NCBI RefSeq assembly: GCF_900114915.1
Contig: NZ_FOUS01000009.1
Coordinates: 62,001-126,000 of the forward strand
Source of the DNA: Bradyrhizobium sp. Rc3b
GTDB taxonomy: Bacteria > Pseudomonadota > Alphaproteobacteria > Rhizobiales > Xanthobacteraceae
Length of the DNA stretch: 64,000 bases
Direction: 5' to 3'
Shown: one piece after another, positions 1 to 9,066 of the stretch
Numbering within the stretch: position 1 is the first letter of the stretch
Layout: every line of letters begins with the position of its first letter
Made by a program: the position numbers and the translations under genes
Notes under the pieces: model-generated
The model's input: the letters and a program-made list of their open reading frames with translations, nothing else
Told to the model about the DNA's origin: nothing
Database searches by the model: none

Positions 1-140
1 CCGAGGTCGACGTATTCTTCTCGCCGTGTGGCACTGTCACCGATCCGCGGCCGATCCGGATTGGCCCGCTCGAGCTGGCGCAACGTATTGAAGAAATCGA
101 ACCGCCAAGGCTCGGCCTTCATCTCTTCGATCAGCGTCAC
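1..140 (-). CDS. tssG: type VI secretion baseplate protein TssG (N-terminal part, runs off the window)
   Basis: Only the first 46 or so codons are present because the gene leaves the left edge. The visible protein carries RFDFFNTLRQLERANPDRPR, the characteristic N-terminal stretch of TssG, a baseplate wedge protein that works with TssF, TssE and TssK in the cytoplasm. The proposed GTG start at 140-138 overlaps the tssF stop codon in a GTGA junction, which suggests translational coupling. An in-frame ATG at 122-120 is the alternative start. The order tssE-tssF-tssG is the usual one. Family assignment is firm from the motif and the context; the exact start is less sure. Confidence 0.88.
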   Translation of the reverse strand, partial: MTLIEEMKAEPWRFDFFNTLRQLERANPDRPRIGDSATRREEYVDL

Positions 141-2104
141 AGCGGCCTCCGTGTGCCCATGCGCGGCGGCCACCGCATGATCTCACCGCGTTCCGGCGTC
201 GAGATCACCGTCTGCGTGAACGTATTGAAGCCCGAATAATCGGCGAAGAAACGCTCCAGCACAGCGCCGAGCAAAAACACCCCGCTGCCTTCAAATGCTT
301 TCTCGTCGAGAATGACGGTGATCTCCAGACCACGTGCCGCGCCGCTGCCCGCGCGCTCACGCACTCGCCGTACCACCGGCCGGCTTTCAATGCTGCGCAC
401 GCCGCGGATCTTACGTTCTGTGGCGTCGTCGAACTGGTCGGCGAACAAGGACAGCATTTCGCGCAGCGCTCCGGCATTCTTGCCGCCGCCGCGCTCGACG
501 AGGCCAAGATAGCTCAGGCTCAACATGTTGATGAGCCGCCAGCTGACAATCCCGCTATTGGCGATCTCGCTGCGGCTGCGCAACTGGGCAACCACCGGCT
601 CGCGCGGTGGGGTGGGACCCGCGACGCATATGAGATCGAGGGAGGTATCATCCAGCAGGCGGAAATCGGCGCCGCCCTGGCCGACCGGCAAATGCTCGGT
701 CAAATGGCGATTGGAACACAATGCCCGGACGCTGAGTTCGGCAACCGGGCCTTCGCCACTCAATTGACCGGGCTCGAGCAGTGACAGGAACATGTCCGTC
801 CCCGTGTAGTCGGAGGATGCGCCGTACGTCTTCTCTTCCACGGTGCGGCGCCGAGGCAACCGGCGCACCGTGAAATAAAGCCCTTCGACCGATCCGCTGG
901 TCCGGTCGACAGCCGCCGAATACAGCGGACGCACCGGCCGCTTGTCCTTTTCTGCCGAAAAGTGGGCGTAGACTTCGAGCACTTGGTGGGGCTCGTATTC
1001 CAGATAGCGGCTGCGATCCGGCACCACATGGTACTCGTGCGTATTCGACTTGACGACGATGCGATCGCTCGTCTTCTCGAACAGGTTTATCGCTGGCGCC
1101 GTATAGAGCATGAAGATATCAGGACGCACCGCGGCGGCCAGACGGGAATTATGTTCATCGAAGGCAAAGACGATGTCGATCGATTTGCTGCGCAGCCGTG
1201 GCATCACGCTGCGCAGTCCCGTCAGGTTGATGCCGAGGAACTTACGCGGGAACATGAAATATTCGCGCAGCAGTTCCGAACCGCGAAACACCCGATTGTC
1301 GCTGGGAAAGAGCAGCTCGTTCTCGTCGAAGCCGATCTGCTGCACGCAGTCATCGGGTGCACGGGTCACCACCGGGTCGCCGAAGTCGTCGAGATGGCGG
1401 AAGTAGACGCCCCGGCAATTCGAGATCAACTGCTCGTAAAGCGCGATGGCGTCGGATTCCGCGCCGGACAGATAGATCGGGAGTTCGCTGACGCGGCAGC
1501 CTGCAAACCAGGTTTCCGGCTTGGTCCGGTTCTCTGCGCCCGGCGGTTCCTCATCGAGCCGAGCCGCAGTGCGATGCGTCAGTGACAGTCTCAGTCCGGC
1601 GATGACGTCGCTGCCGACCGAAATCCCAAGCGCTTGCAGCGCGCCTGCAGTCGAGAAATACTCGGCGCCCGTGACGTCGAACGGCCAGAGCGCAATATCG
1701 CGGCAGAGTCGAAATCGGCAGGAAAGACTTCGCTCTCTTTCGCGATAGGTGGCGTCGAAATAGGCGCCGCGAACGATCTTCTTGCCATCGCGCAGCGCCG
1801 GGTCGGCATAGGATGGTCGTGCCGTGACCAGCATGGCCGATGGGGTAGGGGCGAGGTAGTTTGGAACCAGCTGCTCGAGCAGGTTGGCCGTGAATTCCGG
1901 AAATTCATGCTTGAGTTTGAGCTGAACACGGGCGGCGAGAAACGCTGCGCCTTCGAGTAACCCGGTGATCATCGGATCCGACCGATCCCGAACCAGGCCG
2001 CCCAGGCGCTCCGCGATGCCAGGATATTCTTCGGCGAAATCGCCGGCCTGCTCGTAGAGCAGCGACAGTTCGCGGTTGTAGAAATCCAGGAATTCGCGAT
2101 TCAT
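137..2104 (-). CDS. tssF: type VI secretion baseplate protein TssF
   Basis: The 655-residue product has the normal TssF length and opens with the family hallmark MNREFLDFYNRELSLLYEQA, followed by the AEEYPGIAERLG segment. TssF forms the baseplate wedge with TssG and TssE that docks the sheath-tube onto the TssJLM membrane complex (family knowledge). Typical later stretches are the LEQLVPNYLAPTPSAMLV region near residue 75 and a C-terminal FSGFNTF-like segment (YSGFNTFTQTVISTPERGE). The gene starts 1 base after the tssE stop and overlaps tssG, so the three are surely cotranscribed. Nothing is broken. Confidence 0.96.
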   Translation of the reverse strand: MNREFLDFYNRELSLLYEQAGDFAEEYPGIAERLGGLVRDRSDPMITGLLEGAAFLAARVQLKLKHEFPEFTANLLEQLVPNYLAPTPSAMLVTARPSYADPALRDGKKIVRGAYFDATYRERERSLSCRFRLCRDIALWPFDVTGAEYFSTAGALQALGISVGSDVIAGLRLSLTHRTAARLDEEPPGAENRTKPETWFAGCRVSELPIYLSGAESDAIALYEQLISNCRGVYFRHLDDFGDPVVTRAPDDCVQQIGFDENELLFPSDNRVFRGSELLREYFMFPRKFLGINLTGLRSVMPRLRSKSIDIVFAFDEHNSRLAAAVRPDIFMLYTAPAINLFEKTSDRIVVKSNTHEYHVVPDRSRYLEYEPHQVLEVYAHFSAEKDKRPVRPLYSAAVDRTSGSVEGLYFTVRRLPRRRTVEEKTYGASSDYTGTDMFLSLLEPGQLSGEGPVAELSVRALCSNRHLTEHLPVGQGGADFRLLDDTSLDLICVAGPTPPREPVVAQLRSRSEIANSGIVSWRLINMLSLSYLGLVERGGGKNAGALREMLSLFADQFDDATERKIRGVRSIESRPVVRRVRERAGSGAARGLEITVILDEKAFEGSGVFLLGAVLERFFADYSGFNTFTQTVISTPERGEIMRWPPRMGTRRPL

Positions 2105-2105
2105 G

Positions 2106-2654
2106 CTACAGTCGGTTGATCTGAATGTCGCCGCTGTCGAGATCGACGTCGGCGACGAATTCCACAGGGACGTTGAGCGGCTCGGTCTTCAGGTCTGCGT
2201 GAACGATGAAGCGCAGCTTAAGTTGTTCGGGGCCGACCGAGCCGTCGCGGCGGATCCGGATCGACTTGCGATCAAGCCTCGGTTCATAAGTCGTCAGCGT
2301 TGCGCGCAGCGCGTCGGTGAGTTCATCGTCGGTGACCTCGTCGATCGATCTGTGGGCGATATCGGGGAAGCCGTAGTTCAGGATCGACGTTCGCACGCAA
2401 TCCCGGCCGTTCAGGTCCAGGATCGATTCCAGAGCGATGGTATTGAGGAGCGTTTCGAGGTCATGCGAGACCTCGCGCCGCAGCAGGGTTTCTGAGATCG
2501 GAAAGCGACCCGCGCTGCGCCGCCCGGCAATGACCCGTTCACCGAACTCATCGCGCAAATTGAGCTTCTTGCGCGCATCGCGCGCTTCATGGGCCGAGCG
2601 AAACGCCAGCATCAATGGAGGAGAGAGCCGATCCCTCTTTGGTGCAATGGTCAT
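2106..2654 (-). CDS. tssE: type VI secretion gp25-like baseplate protein TssE
   Basis: The 182-residue protein matches the gp25-like TssE family: RREVSHDLETLLNTIA followed by a conserved NYGFPDIA segment, and a C-terminal beta-rich part with LRFIVHADL and PVEFVADVD. TssE connects sheath and baseplate. It retains the lysozyme-like gp25 fold without needing lysozyme activity (family knowledge). It sits between hcp and tssF in the same direction. The 190-base gap to hcp holds a strong hairpin, so tssE expression could be lower than hcp expression. Confidence 0.95.
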   Translation of the reverse strand: MTIAPKRDRLSPPLMLAFRSAHEARDARKKLNLRDEFGERVIAGRRSAGRFPISETLLRREVSHDLETLLNTIALESILDLNGRDCVRTSILNYGFPDIAHRSIDEVTDDELTDALRATLTTYEPRLDRKSIRIRRDGSVGPEQLKLRFIVHADLKTEPLNVPVEFVADVDLDSGDIQINRL

Positions 2655-2795
2655 TTACGGTCCCCATGACGCCTGACTCAAACGGCGCCTGGCCCAAACG
2701 CAATTCGACAGGGCGCTAGTCGATCTCCGAGGTCGCTTCAGCAGGCGTCGACTTACGATGGGCCGGCCAAAAGCTACGGATCAAAATTGCAACGC

Positions 2796-2829
2796 TGGCG
2801 CCGGTTCGCGCTGTTCGCAACCGGCGCCA
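2796..2829 (-). terminator. strong hairpin just downstream of hcp (attenuator or mRNA-stabilising structure)
   Basis: TGGCGCCGGTT and AACCGGCGCCA form a perfect 11-bp stem around a 12-base loop, starting 16 bases past the hcp stop codon. In the leftward transcript the stem is followed by GCGTTGCAATTTTG, so only a weak U-rich stretch follows. It could partially terminate transcription or protect the 3' end of an hcp message. Both would favour high Hcp output relative to tssE-F-G. The structure is seen directly; its function is inference. Confidence 0.55.
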
Positions 2830-2844
2830 AGCAGAGGCCGAAAA

Positions 2845-3330
2845 TCAGGCCCATTCCTTGTTGGCTGGCACGTCCCAGCCGAACGTCGGCGAAGTTCCGC
2901 CAGCGCCTTTCTCCGTTTGGGTCCTGTAGGTCATCTTGACCTTCGCGAAGTTCAGGCTGACGTTTTCGGTGAGACGGTCCTCGCCGTGCGATCCGCCCGT
3001 CGATACGCTGCTGACCATGACGTGTTTCATCTCGATCTTGAGATATTCCAGCGGATTTTCTCCGGCCTTGCGGACAGTGAGGATCGCGGTGTCGATGTGC
3101 TTGCCATTGGCGCAGACTTTGAAGAGTTCCGGCGTGGCTTTGTCGACGAAGTGCGTGAAGTGGAGATCCTGAATGCTGACCTTGCCGGCGCCGCCGCCCG
3201 AGCCGCTGTGGAATGTGCCGGTCTGACTCTCGCCGAACGACCAGCTCAAGATATCGATTTCGTCCTTGTGCTTGTCGTCCAGCGACTCGCCTTTAATCGG
3301 ATCGAGTTTCAGGAAGATGTCGACAGCCAT
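2845..3330 (-). CDS. hcp: type VI secretion tube protein Hcp
   Basis: The 161-residue protein is a standard Hcp. It has the N-terminal MAVDIFLKLDPIKGES, the central DILSWSFGESQTGT motif, and the SIQDLHFTHFVDKATPELF segment. Hcp hexamers stack to form the inner tube and carry small effectors. It lies directly downstream of tssC in the leftward operon, with about 50 bases between them, and is followed by a strong hairpin. No C-terminal effector extension is present, so it is a structural Hcp. Confidence 0.97.
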   Translation of the reverse strand: MAVDIFLKLDPIKGESLDDKHKDEIDILSWSFGESQTGTFHSGSGGGAGKVSIQDLHFTHFVDKATPELFKVCANGKHIDTAILTVRKAGENPLEYLKIEMKHVMVSSVSTGGSHGEDRLTENVSLNFAKVKMTYRTQTEKGAGGTSPTFGWDVPANKEWA

Positions 3331-3380
3331 AGCATAGTCCTTTCAAAATTCTGCATGTTTACGGTTGCGATGCTGCGGCG

Positions 3381-4883
3381 TCATGAGCTGGGGCCCGGCA
3401 GGCGCGAAACCAGACTGAGGCCGACGTCCATCGCCTCCAGTTGAAAGTGTGGACGAAGAAAGAAGCGCGCGTTGTAGTATCCCGGGTTCTCCTCGTTTGC
3501 TATGACCTCTACCTTCGCAGCGGCCAGCGGCTTGCGCGCCTTCTGAGCTTCTGACGACAGGGCTGGGTTGGCATCAACGTACTCGTTGATCCAGGTCTGC
3601 AGCCAGACCGTCAGCTCATCCTTCTCCTTCATGGATCCGATCTTGTCGCGAACCATGCACTTCAGATAGTGCGCAAAGCGAGACACAGCGAACATATAGG
3701 GCAGTCGTGACGACAGGTTGTCGGACGCGGTTGCATCCACGCCCTTCTCGCCAAAATATTTCTTCGGCTTGTAGAGCGACTGGGCACCGATGAAGGCGGC
3801 TTTGTCGGTGTTCTTGCGATGGATCAGCGGGATGAGGCCCGCTTTTGCAAGTTCGTGCTCGCGGCGATCGCTGATGGCGATCTCGGTCGGGCACTTCAGG
3901 TCAACGCCCCCGTCATCGGTGGGGAACGTGTGCGTCGGCAGGTTGATAACTTCTCCGCCGGACTGCACGCCGCGGATGCGCGTGCACCAGCCGAACTCCT
4001 TAAAGGCGCGATTGATGTTGACGGCCATCGCATAAGCGGCGTTGATCCAGCCATATTTGTCGCCAGTGTGTCCGTCCGTCTCCTCCTCGAACGCGAACTC
4101 TTCCACGGGCTCCGATTTCGCCCCGTAGGGAAGGCGACCCAGGGCGCGCGGCATGCACAGACCGAGATAACGCGAGTCATCCTGATCGCGCAGCCCCTTC
4201 CAGGCGGCATATTCCGGCGTGTCGAACACCTTGCCGATGTCGCGTGGGTTGGACAGCTCGGTCCATGAATCCATTCCCATCAGTGTCGGCTCGGCGCCGC
4301 TGAAGAAGGGAGCGTGAGCGGCGCCTGCGATCTTGCTGAGATCGCGCAGCAACTGCACGTCAGTGGGCAGGTGGCTGAAATAGTAGTCGCCGATCAGGCA
4401 GCCGAACGGCTCGCCGCCCAGCTGGCCGAATTCGTACTCATAGATTTGCTTGAACAGCGGGCTTTGGTCCCAGCGTGCATCGGGGTAAAGCCGAAGGTTC
4501 CGATACAGCTCGTTCTTCGAGACGTTCATCACCCGGATCTTGAGGTTGGCGTCGGTCTCGGAATTGAAGACGAGGTAGTGGAGGCCGCGCCAGGCACTTT
4601 CGATCGCCTGGAACTCGGGCGCATGGAGGATCTCGTTCATCTGCGCGGTCAGCTTCTGGTCGATCCGCGAGATCATTTCCTCGATGGTGTCGATTACGTC
4701 GGACTTGATGACGCTCGTGTCTTTCAGCGCTTCCTGCACGAGCGTGGATACCGCATTTTCGACTTCGGTCGCTGCGCGTTCAGTGCGCGGCTTGAAGCTT
4801 TGCTTCAACAAAGCGGAAAATTCGTCGGCCTCGACGGTGCCGACCTGGGTGCTGGTACCTTTTTGAACAGCTTCTTTTGCCAT
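3381..4883 (-). CDS. tssC: type VI secretion contractile sheath large subunit TssC (VipB)
   Basis: About 500 residues, full length for TssC. Hallmarks are the ESAWRGLHYLVFNSETD stretch, the FGCLIGDYYFSH segment, the RRIGVQSGG-like IRGVQSGGEVINLPTHTF, and the C-terminal NPGYYNARFFLRPHFQLE. TssB and TssC co-assemble into the contractile sheath that ClpV recycles. I prefer the ATG at 4883 because an AAGGA sequence lies 8 bases upstream. An in-frame ATG three codons earlier (4892) has its purine stretch too close. It follows tssB by about 16 bases. Confidence 0.97.
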   Translation of the reverse strand: MAKEAVQKGTSTQVGTVEADEFSALLKQSFKPRTERAATEVENAVSTLVQEALKDTSVIKSDVIDTIEEMISRIDQKLTAQMNEILHAPEFQAIESAWRGLHYLVFNSETDANLKIRVMNVSKNELYRNLRLYPDARWDQSPLFKQIYEYEFGQLGGEPFGCLIGDYYFSHLPTDVQLLRDLSKIAGAAHAPFFSGAEPTLMGMDSWTELSNPRDIGKVFDTPEYAAWKGLRDQDDSRYLGLCMPRALGRLPYGAKSEPVEEFAFEEETDGHTGDKYGWINAAYAMAVNINRAFKEFGWCTRIRGVQSGGEVINLPTHTFPTDDGGVDLKCPTEIAISDRREHELAKAGLIPLIHRKNTDKAAFIGAQSLYKPKKYFGEKGVDATASDNLSSRLPYMFAVSRFAHYLKCMVRDKIGSMKEKDELTVWLQTWINEYVDANPALSSEAQKARKPLAAAKVEVIANEENPGYYNARFFLRPHFQLEAMDVGLSLVSRLPGPSS

Positions 4884-4899
4884 GGTCCCCATCCTTCCC

Positions 4900-5424
4900 T
4901 TAGCTCTCAGTGCCAGGTTCGCTCGGTTGGCTCGCTCGGTCCCGTAGCGCGGCCATCAGTTGAGGATCGGTGAGAAGCTTCTTCAACTGGTCCTCGGCGG
5001 CTACCTTGCCATCCATGTAGCGCAGCAGGTTGGCAAGCTGTTCGCGCGCCTCGAGCAGCTTGGCAGTAGCCGGCACCTGACGGGCGACTGCCACTGGTGT
5101 GAAGTCGGACATCTTGTTGAAGCGCAGGTTGACGGCGAGCTTTTCGTCCGACCCGTCGGTGAGGCGATTGGCGACGCGTGCCGTCACACCGGGCTGGATT
5201 GCAGCCATGCGGTTGTCAAAATTGTCCATGTCGAACTCGAGGAATTTGCGTTCCTCGACCTTCGTCTTCTCGACGCCCGGGTTGTTGCCGGAGAGGTCCG
5301 AAAGGACGCCCATGACGAACGGCAGTTCTATCAGGCGCTCTGCGTCGTAGGGATCTTCGTATGTGATATGCACGCGCGGAGCGCGGTTTCGGCGAATGAA
5401 TTTTTGACCGCTGTCTGTAGCCAT
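4900..5424 (-). CDS. tssB: type VI secretion contractile sheath small subunit TssB (VipA)
   Basis: The 174-residue product begins with GQKFIRRNRAPRVHITYE and ELPFVMGVLSDLSGN, the diagnostic N-terminus of TssB. The FDNRMAAIQPGVTARV and LRFNKMSDFTP segments follow. It intertwines with TssC to make the sheath and acts in the cytoplasm. It is the second gene of the leftward operon, after tssA. The C-terminus is somewhat Glu/Ser-rich but of normal length. Confidence 0.97.
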   Translation of the reverse strand: MATDSGQKFIRRNRAPRVHITYEDPYDAERLIELPFVMGVLSDLSGNNPGVEKTKVEERKFLEFDMDNFDNRMAAIQPGVTARVANRLTDGSDEKLAVNLRFNKMSDFTPVAVARQVPATAKLLEAREQLANLLRYMDGKVAAEDQLKKLLTDPQLMAALRDRASQPSEPGTES

Positions 5425-5537
5425 GGTGTCCTCACTACGAAATCGCTTAAGACGCCGACACGGAATCGACTGGCGCTTTGAGTTGCGGTCGGCAAACAGC
5501 CTCGTGTCCAGTTAGTGCCCTCAAGCGAAAGCTCGGT

Positions 5538-6854
5538 TCAATGTGACCTGTCGATTGTTTTAAGCGTTCCTTCGGGTAAAACATCATTCAAAAGGCTGAT
5601 AAAATCACGTTGCGCGAGCTCTCGCGCGCGATCGAGCAAAAGAGGTACGGGGCTGGATGGCTCGGCGCTTCGGAAGAACGACGCGACTTTTGCCATCAGG
5701 CCCAATGCCTGCGCTCGGTTTTCCGCTGAAAATACAACGTCTTGATCGTTGCTGTCGGTGCCCGCGGAGGGTGGGGCAGCAAGTTCCGCCATCCGTTCGA
5801 TCGGCAAGTCGAAGACCTTGTCGCGCCCGATGTTGATCGCGGCGCTCTCCACGTGCGATGGCACGAGCATCCGCATGACCTCGATAAACGATTTGCCGAT
5901 CATCTCCTGTGCCTGACGCACCAGGAGCAGCGCCGGGTTGGATGGTTCCATTCGGGCAAAGTAGTCGGTCACTGCTGCAAGCGCCGCGGAGGCTTGGGCG
6001 GAAGAAGCTAACTCCCCGGATGTGGCCGGCTGCGCCTCTGTCTCCACGGCTTCGGTGCTCTCCGCGCTTGCCGCAACCACCGCCGCCGGATCGCGCGACG
6101 TGACCAGACCTGCAAGCCAAGCGGCCATGCCGTTCGCCAGGCCGGACACTCTGTCCAGGCTGATGGAAGGACCCCTGTTCAACTTTTCGTGCCAAGCCTG
6201 CTTGATGCCCGAGATTTCGGCAGCGACTGCGGAGCATCGCGCGCTGGTTGCCTTTAGAATACCGAGATCGGTCTCGCTGACGATGCGCTCGATGGTTGCA
6301 ACATCGGTCCCCTCGGCGTCGCCAGCGCCCGCGGGAATTTCGCCCATTGCAATTTGATAGGCACGGTAGGTCAGGGTGCCGTATCTGCGGTTCTCGATGA
6401 GGGGAAGGAACTGCAGCGGGTTGATGACCGTCGGGAAGACGTCGAGCGATTCAACCGTAACGGCGCGAAGCGCGTAGTTGCCGTCTTCGCTTCTTGGATG
6501 CACTGCTTCCCACTGCTCGTTCAGCAGCAAGTTGGTTGCCTTCAGGTAGCAGAGGAAACCGTCGAGATCGCGATTGAGAATGGAAAATTTGGCCAGCAGC
6601 ATGTTCAGGCGCAGATCGCGGGTACGCGCAAGAAGGGATTCCGCGGCGGCAAACTGTCGGGCAAAATCGACCGCCTTCGGATCGAAGCGCCCACGCTCTC
6701 CATTGGCGTTGACGACGTCAAAGAACGACATCGGGAGCAGAGATTCCGCACCTGCGAAGAAGTTGAGATACTCGACGTCCCCTATGGCGTCGAGATCCGG
6801 CCCGCAGGGATCGTCAGCGGAAATGGGCTGCGTCAGTAAAGCGACATCAAGCAT
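5538..6854 (-). CDS. tssA: type VI secretion cap/assembly protein TssA (ImpA N-terminal domain)
   Basis: The N-terminus LLTQPISADDPCGPDLDAIGDVEYL is the ImpA_N signature. A 24-residue Ala-rich stretch (about 275-300) links it to a C-terminal part carrying two similar copies of an AALAAVTDYFARMEPSNPAPLLL-type repeat (about 300-325 and 390-415). TssA primes and caps the growing tail. The first in-frame ATG is at 6854 with GGATGGG upstream; the GTG at 6872 would add six atypical residues. It is the first gene of the leftward operon, so its promoter should lie in the divergent gap before vgrG. Confidence 0.93.
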   Translation of the reverse strand: MLDVALLTQPISADDPCGPDLDAIGDVEYLNFFAGAESLLPMSFFDVVNANGERGRFDPKAVDFARQFAAAESLLARTRDLRLNMLLAKFSILNRDLDGFLCYLKATNLLLNEQWEAVHPRSEDGNYALRAVTVESLDVFPTVINPLQFLPLIENRRYGTLTYRAYQIAMGEIPAGAGDAEGTDVATIERIVSETDLGILKATSARCSAVAAEISGIKQAWHEKLNRGPSISLDRVSGLANGMAAWLAGLVTSRDPAAVVAASAESTEAVETEAQPATSGELASSAQASAALAAVTDYFARMEPSNPALLLVRQAQEMIGKSFIEVMRMLVPSHVESAAINIGRDKVFDLPIERMAELAAPPSAGTDSNDQDVVFSAENRAQALGLMAKVASFFRSAEPSSPVPLLLDRARELAQRDFISLLNDVLPEGTLKTIDRSH

Positions 6855-7197
6855 ACGAACCCATCCAACCACCCGATCGCGTCCCGCTGCCTGCCAATGA
6901 CGACTTGCGGATCATGCAGCGGATTATGATCCGATCGTCTCTTGTAAGTGAGACACCTTCTGATCCCGGTTCATTCCCGAGATCATGCCATTTTTGCGTG
7001 AACCGGCAAGCTCTTGTAGTCGACTACTTGATAGCGGGGGTGGCTCTTTGGGCCATTCGGGTGGACGCGTGAAGGCTTGCGCCGGGGCGGGCTTGCCAAC
7101 GCAGCAAGTGGCGCGCAGGATTCAGTGGCTACCATATAGCGTTTGATCAGCTCTCCGCGGCGGGTCATTCGATCGGAGGAGGGAGTTTAGGCGCCAC
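6855..7197. promoter_or_regulatory. divergent intergenic region between the two type VI operons
   Basis: This stretch separates tssA and vgrG, which are transcribed away from each other, so it should carry both promoters. I see no convincing gene in it. A short inverted repeat (GTCTC, 8 bases, GAGAC) lies near 6938-6955. I found no clear sigma-54 type GG-N10-GC element. An 11-mer TCATTCGATCG at 7165-7175 recurs near the metalloprotease gene at 31 kb. The GGAGGAGGG stretch just before vgrG is about 14 bases from its ATG. Confidence 0.5.
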
Positions 7198-9066
7198 ATG
7201 GGCCAGCTTAGTCAGGATACTCGTCTCTGCGAACTCAAGACGCCTCTCGGCAAGGACGTTCTGGTTTTTGCCGGATTCGAGGGCTCGGAAGGTCTCAGCG
7301 AATTGTTCGAATATCGTATCGAGTGTCTCAGCGAAGATGCCGATCTCGACTTCGATCGCGCGATCGGTCAGCAGTGCACGTTGACGATAAAGCTGCATGA
7401 AAAGGAGCGCGAGTTCAGTGGCATTCTGACGGAGGCTCAGTGGCTCGGGATGAAGAACGACTATTTCAGCTACCGGATCGTGCTGAGACCCTGGTTATGG
7501 TTGTTGTCGCGCACCACCGATTGCCGGATCTTTCAGGACAAGAAGGCGCCTGACATCATCAAGGAGGTCTTCAATGAACGCGGCTTCACCGATTATGAAT
7601 CCAAGCTGACCGAAGAGGGCTCCTGTCCGAAGCTCGAATACTGCGTTCAATATCGCGAAACTGACCTGAACTTCGTCTGCCGCCTGATGGAGCAGCATGG
7701 CATCTACTACTTCTTCAAGCATGAGGGGGGTAAGCACACGCTCGTGCTGGCGGACTCCAAATCCTCGCACAGCCCGATCAGCGGCCTCGCCACGATCCCC
7801 TACATCCCGCTGACTGGAGCCGATCGTCGCGGCGAGCAGCATATCTGCGAGTGGGTTTCGGAGCGCCGGTTTCGTACCGGCAAGATCGAGCTCAACGACT
7901 ACAATTATCAGAAGCCCAACGCGAAGATGATCAGCGACGCCAAAGGCACCGAACATTACACCCGATCGGAGATGGAATTTTACGACTTTCCCGGTAAGTT
8001 CAAGGAGAAATCGGACGGTGAGCGCTACGCGAAGATTCAGCTGCAGGCCGAGCAGGCGATGGATCGTCGGCGGCGTGGCAACGGCGACGCCGTTAACCTG
8101 TTCCCGGGAGGGTTGACCAAGCTCGAAAAGCACACAAAGGATTCGCAAAACATCGAGTATCTCGTGGTGCGCTCCACGCATTCGTTCTCGATCGAATCCT
8201 ATCGCACCGGCGGTCCGAGCGACGCCGGGCAGCACGTCTATTTCGGCAGCTACGAGTTTCTGCCGAGCGATCGGCCCTTTCGAGCGCTGATGATGACGCC
8301 CAAACCAAGGATCAACGGCATCCAGACCGCCAAAGTGGTGACCAAGGACGACAATTCGAGCGAGGAAATCGACGTCGAGTCGCTCGGCGAAATCTATGTC
8401 CGCTTTTTCTGGGATCGCAAGAAGAAGCGGTCGTGCCGATTGCGCGTGGCCCAGGTCTGGTCCGGCAAGCGCTGGGGCGGTCAGATCATTCCGCGTGTCG
8501 GACAGGAGGTCGTTGTCGAGTTCCTGGAAGGGGATCCCGACCGGCCCCTGGTGATTGGCACCGTGTACAATGACGAATACAAGTTGCCTTACGACCTGCC
8601 GTCGAAAAAAACGATTGGCGGCTTGAAATCGGACTCCACCAAAGGAGGCGGCGGCTTCAACGAGTGGAGCTTCGAGGACAAGAAAGGATCCGAGAAGATC
8701 ACGGTGCATGCCGAGAAGGACCACGATGTGACGGTCCGCGACACCGAGACAAGGACCATCGGCGAAGCGGCATTTGGCGGCGACACCCGCAAGACGACGC
8801 TCAAGAATGGCAATGACAAACTCGATATCGAATTGGGCGGTCAGCACGTCACGCTGGCCATGGATCAATCCGTCAATGCAGGCCTCAGCATCACGCTGAC
8901 GGCCAATGCGACCATAACCCTGCAGGTGGGTCCCAGCCAAATTATCCTGACCCCGGGCGGCATCATCATTAACGCGCCGACGATCGCGATGACGGCGCAG
9001 GCAGCCATGGCGCTATCAGCCGGCGGTCCGTTGGTCGCCCACGGCACTCCAACCCTTGTCGGCTGA
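7198..9066 (+). CDS. vgrG: type VI secretion spike protein VgrG
   Basis: The 622-residue protein has the Vgr/Rhs core: an N-terminal gp27-like part (LCELKTPLGKDVLVFAGFEG, YRIVLRPWLWLLSRTTDCRI, QYRETDLNFVCRLMEQHGIYYFF). A gp5-like OB domain follows (RVAQVWSGKRWGG, PRVGQEVVVEFLEGDPDRPL), then a repetitive beta-helix (EKITVHAEKDHDVTV onward). It ends at a short Gly/Ala-rich tail, with no effector domain attached, so cargo must bind non-covalently. It forms the trimeric tip of the Hcp tube. The gene is first in the rightward operon and its stop overlaps the next ATG. Confidence 0.97.
   Translation: MGQLSQDTRLCELKTPLGKDVLVFAGFEGSEGLSELFEYRIECLSEDADLDFDRAIGQQCTLTIKLHEKEREFSGILTEAQWLGMKNDYFSYRIVLRPWLWLLSRTTDCRIFQDKKAPDIIKEVFNERGFTDYESKLTEEGSCPKLEYCVQYRETDLNFVCRLMEQHGIYYFFKHEGGKHTLVLADSKSSHSPISGLATIPYIPLTGADRRGEQHICEWVSERRFRTGKIELNDYNYQKPNAKMISDAKGTEHYTRSEMEFYDFPGKFKEKSDGERYAKIQLQAEQAMDRRRRGNGDAVNLFPGGLTKLEKHTKDSQNIEYLVVRSTHSFSIESYRTGGPSDAGQHVYFGSYEFLPSDRPFRALMMTPKPRINGIQTAKVVTKDDNSSEEIDVESLGEIYVRFFWDRKKKRSCRLRVAQVWSGKRWGGQIIPRVGQEVVVEFLEGDPDRPLVIGTVYNDEYKLPYDLPSKKTIGGLKSDSTKGGGGFNEWSFEDKKGSEKITVHAEKDHDVTVRDTETRTIGEAAFGGDTRKTTLKNGNDKLDIELGGQHVTLAMDQSVNAGLSITLTANATITLQVGPSQIILTPGGIIINAPTIAMTAQAAMALSAGGPLVAHGTPTLVG

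Noticed and set aside
6983..7168. 61-codon frame in the divergent tssA-vgrG gap
   Set aside because: It has no ribosome site or recognisable sequence and lies where both promoters are expected.
6900..7197. Sigma-54 promoter for the type VI operons
   Set aside because: CGGCAAGCTCTTGTA near 7006 is similar to the element but lacks the required GC at the -12 position.
7495..8940. Long antisense open frame (481 codons) opposite vgrG
   Set aside because: VgrG is a clear full-length family member; the opposite frame is His/Arg/Leu-rich with no motif and arises from GC-biased codon use.
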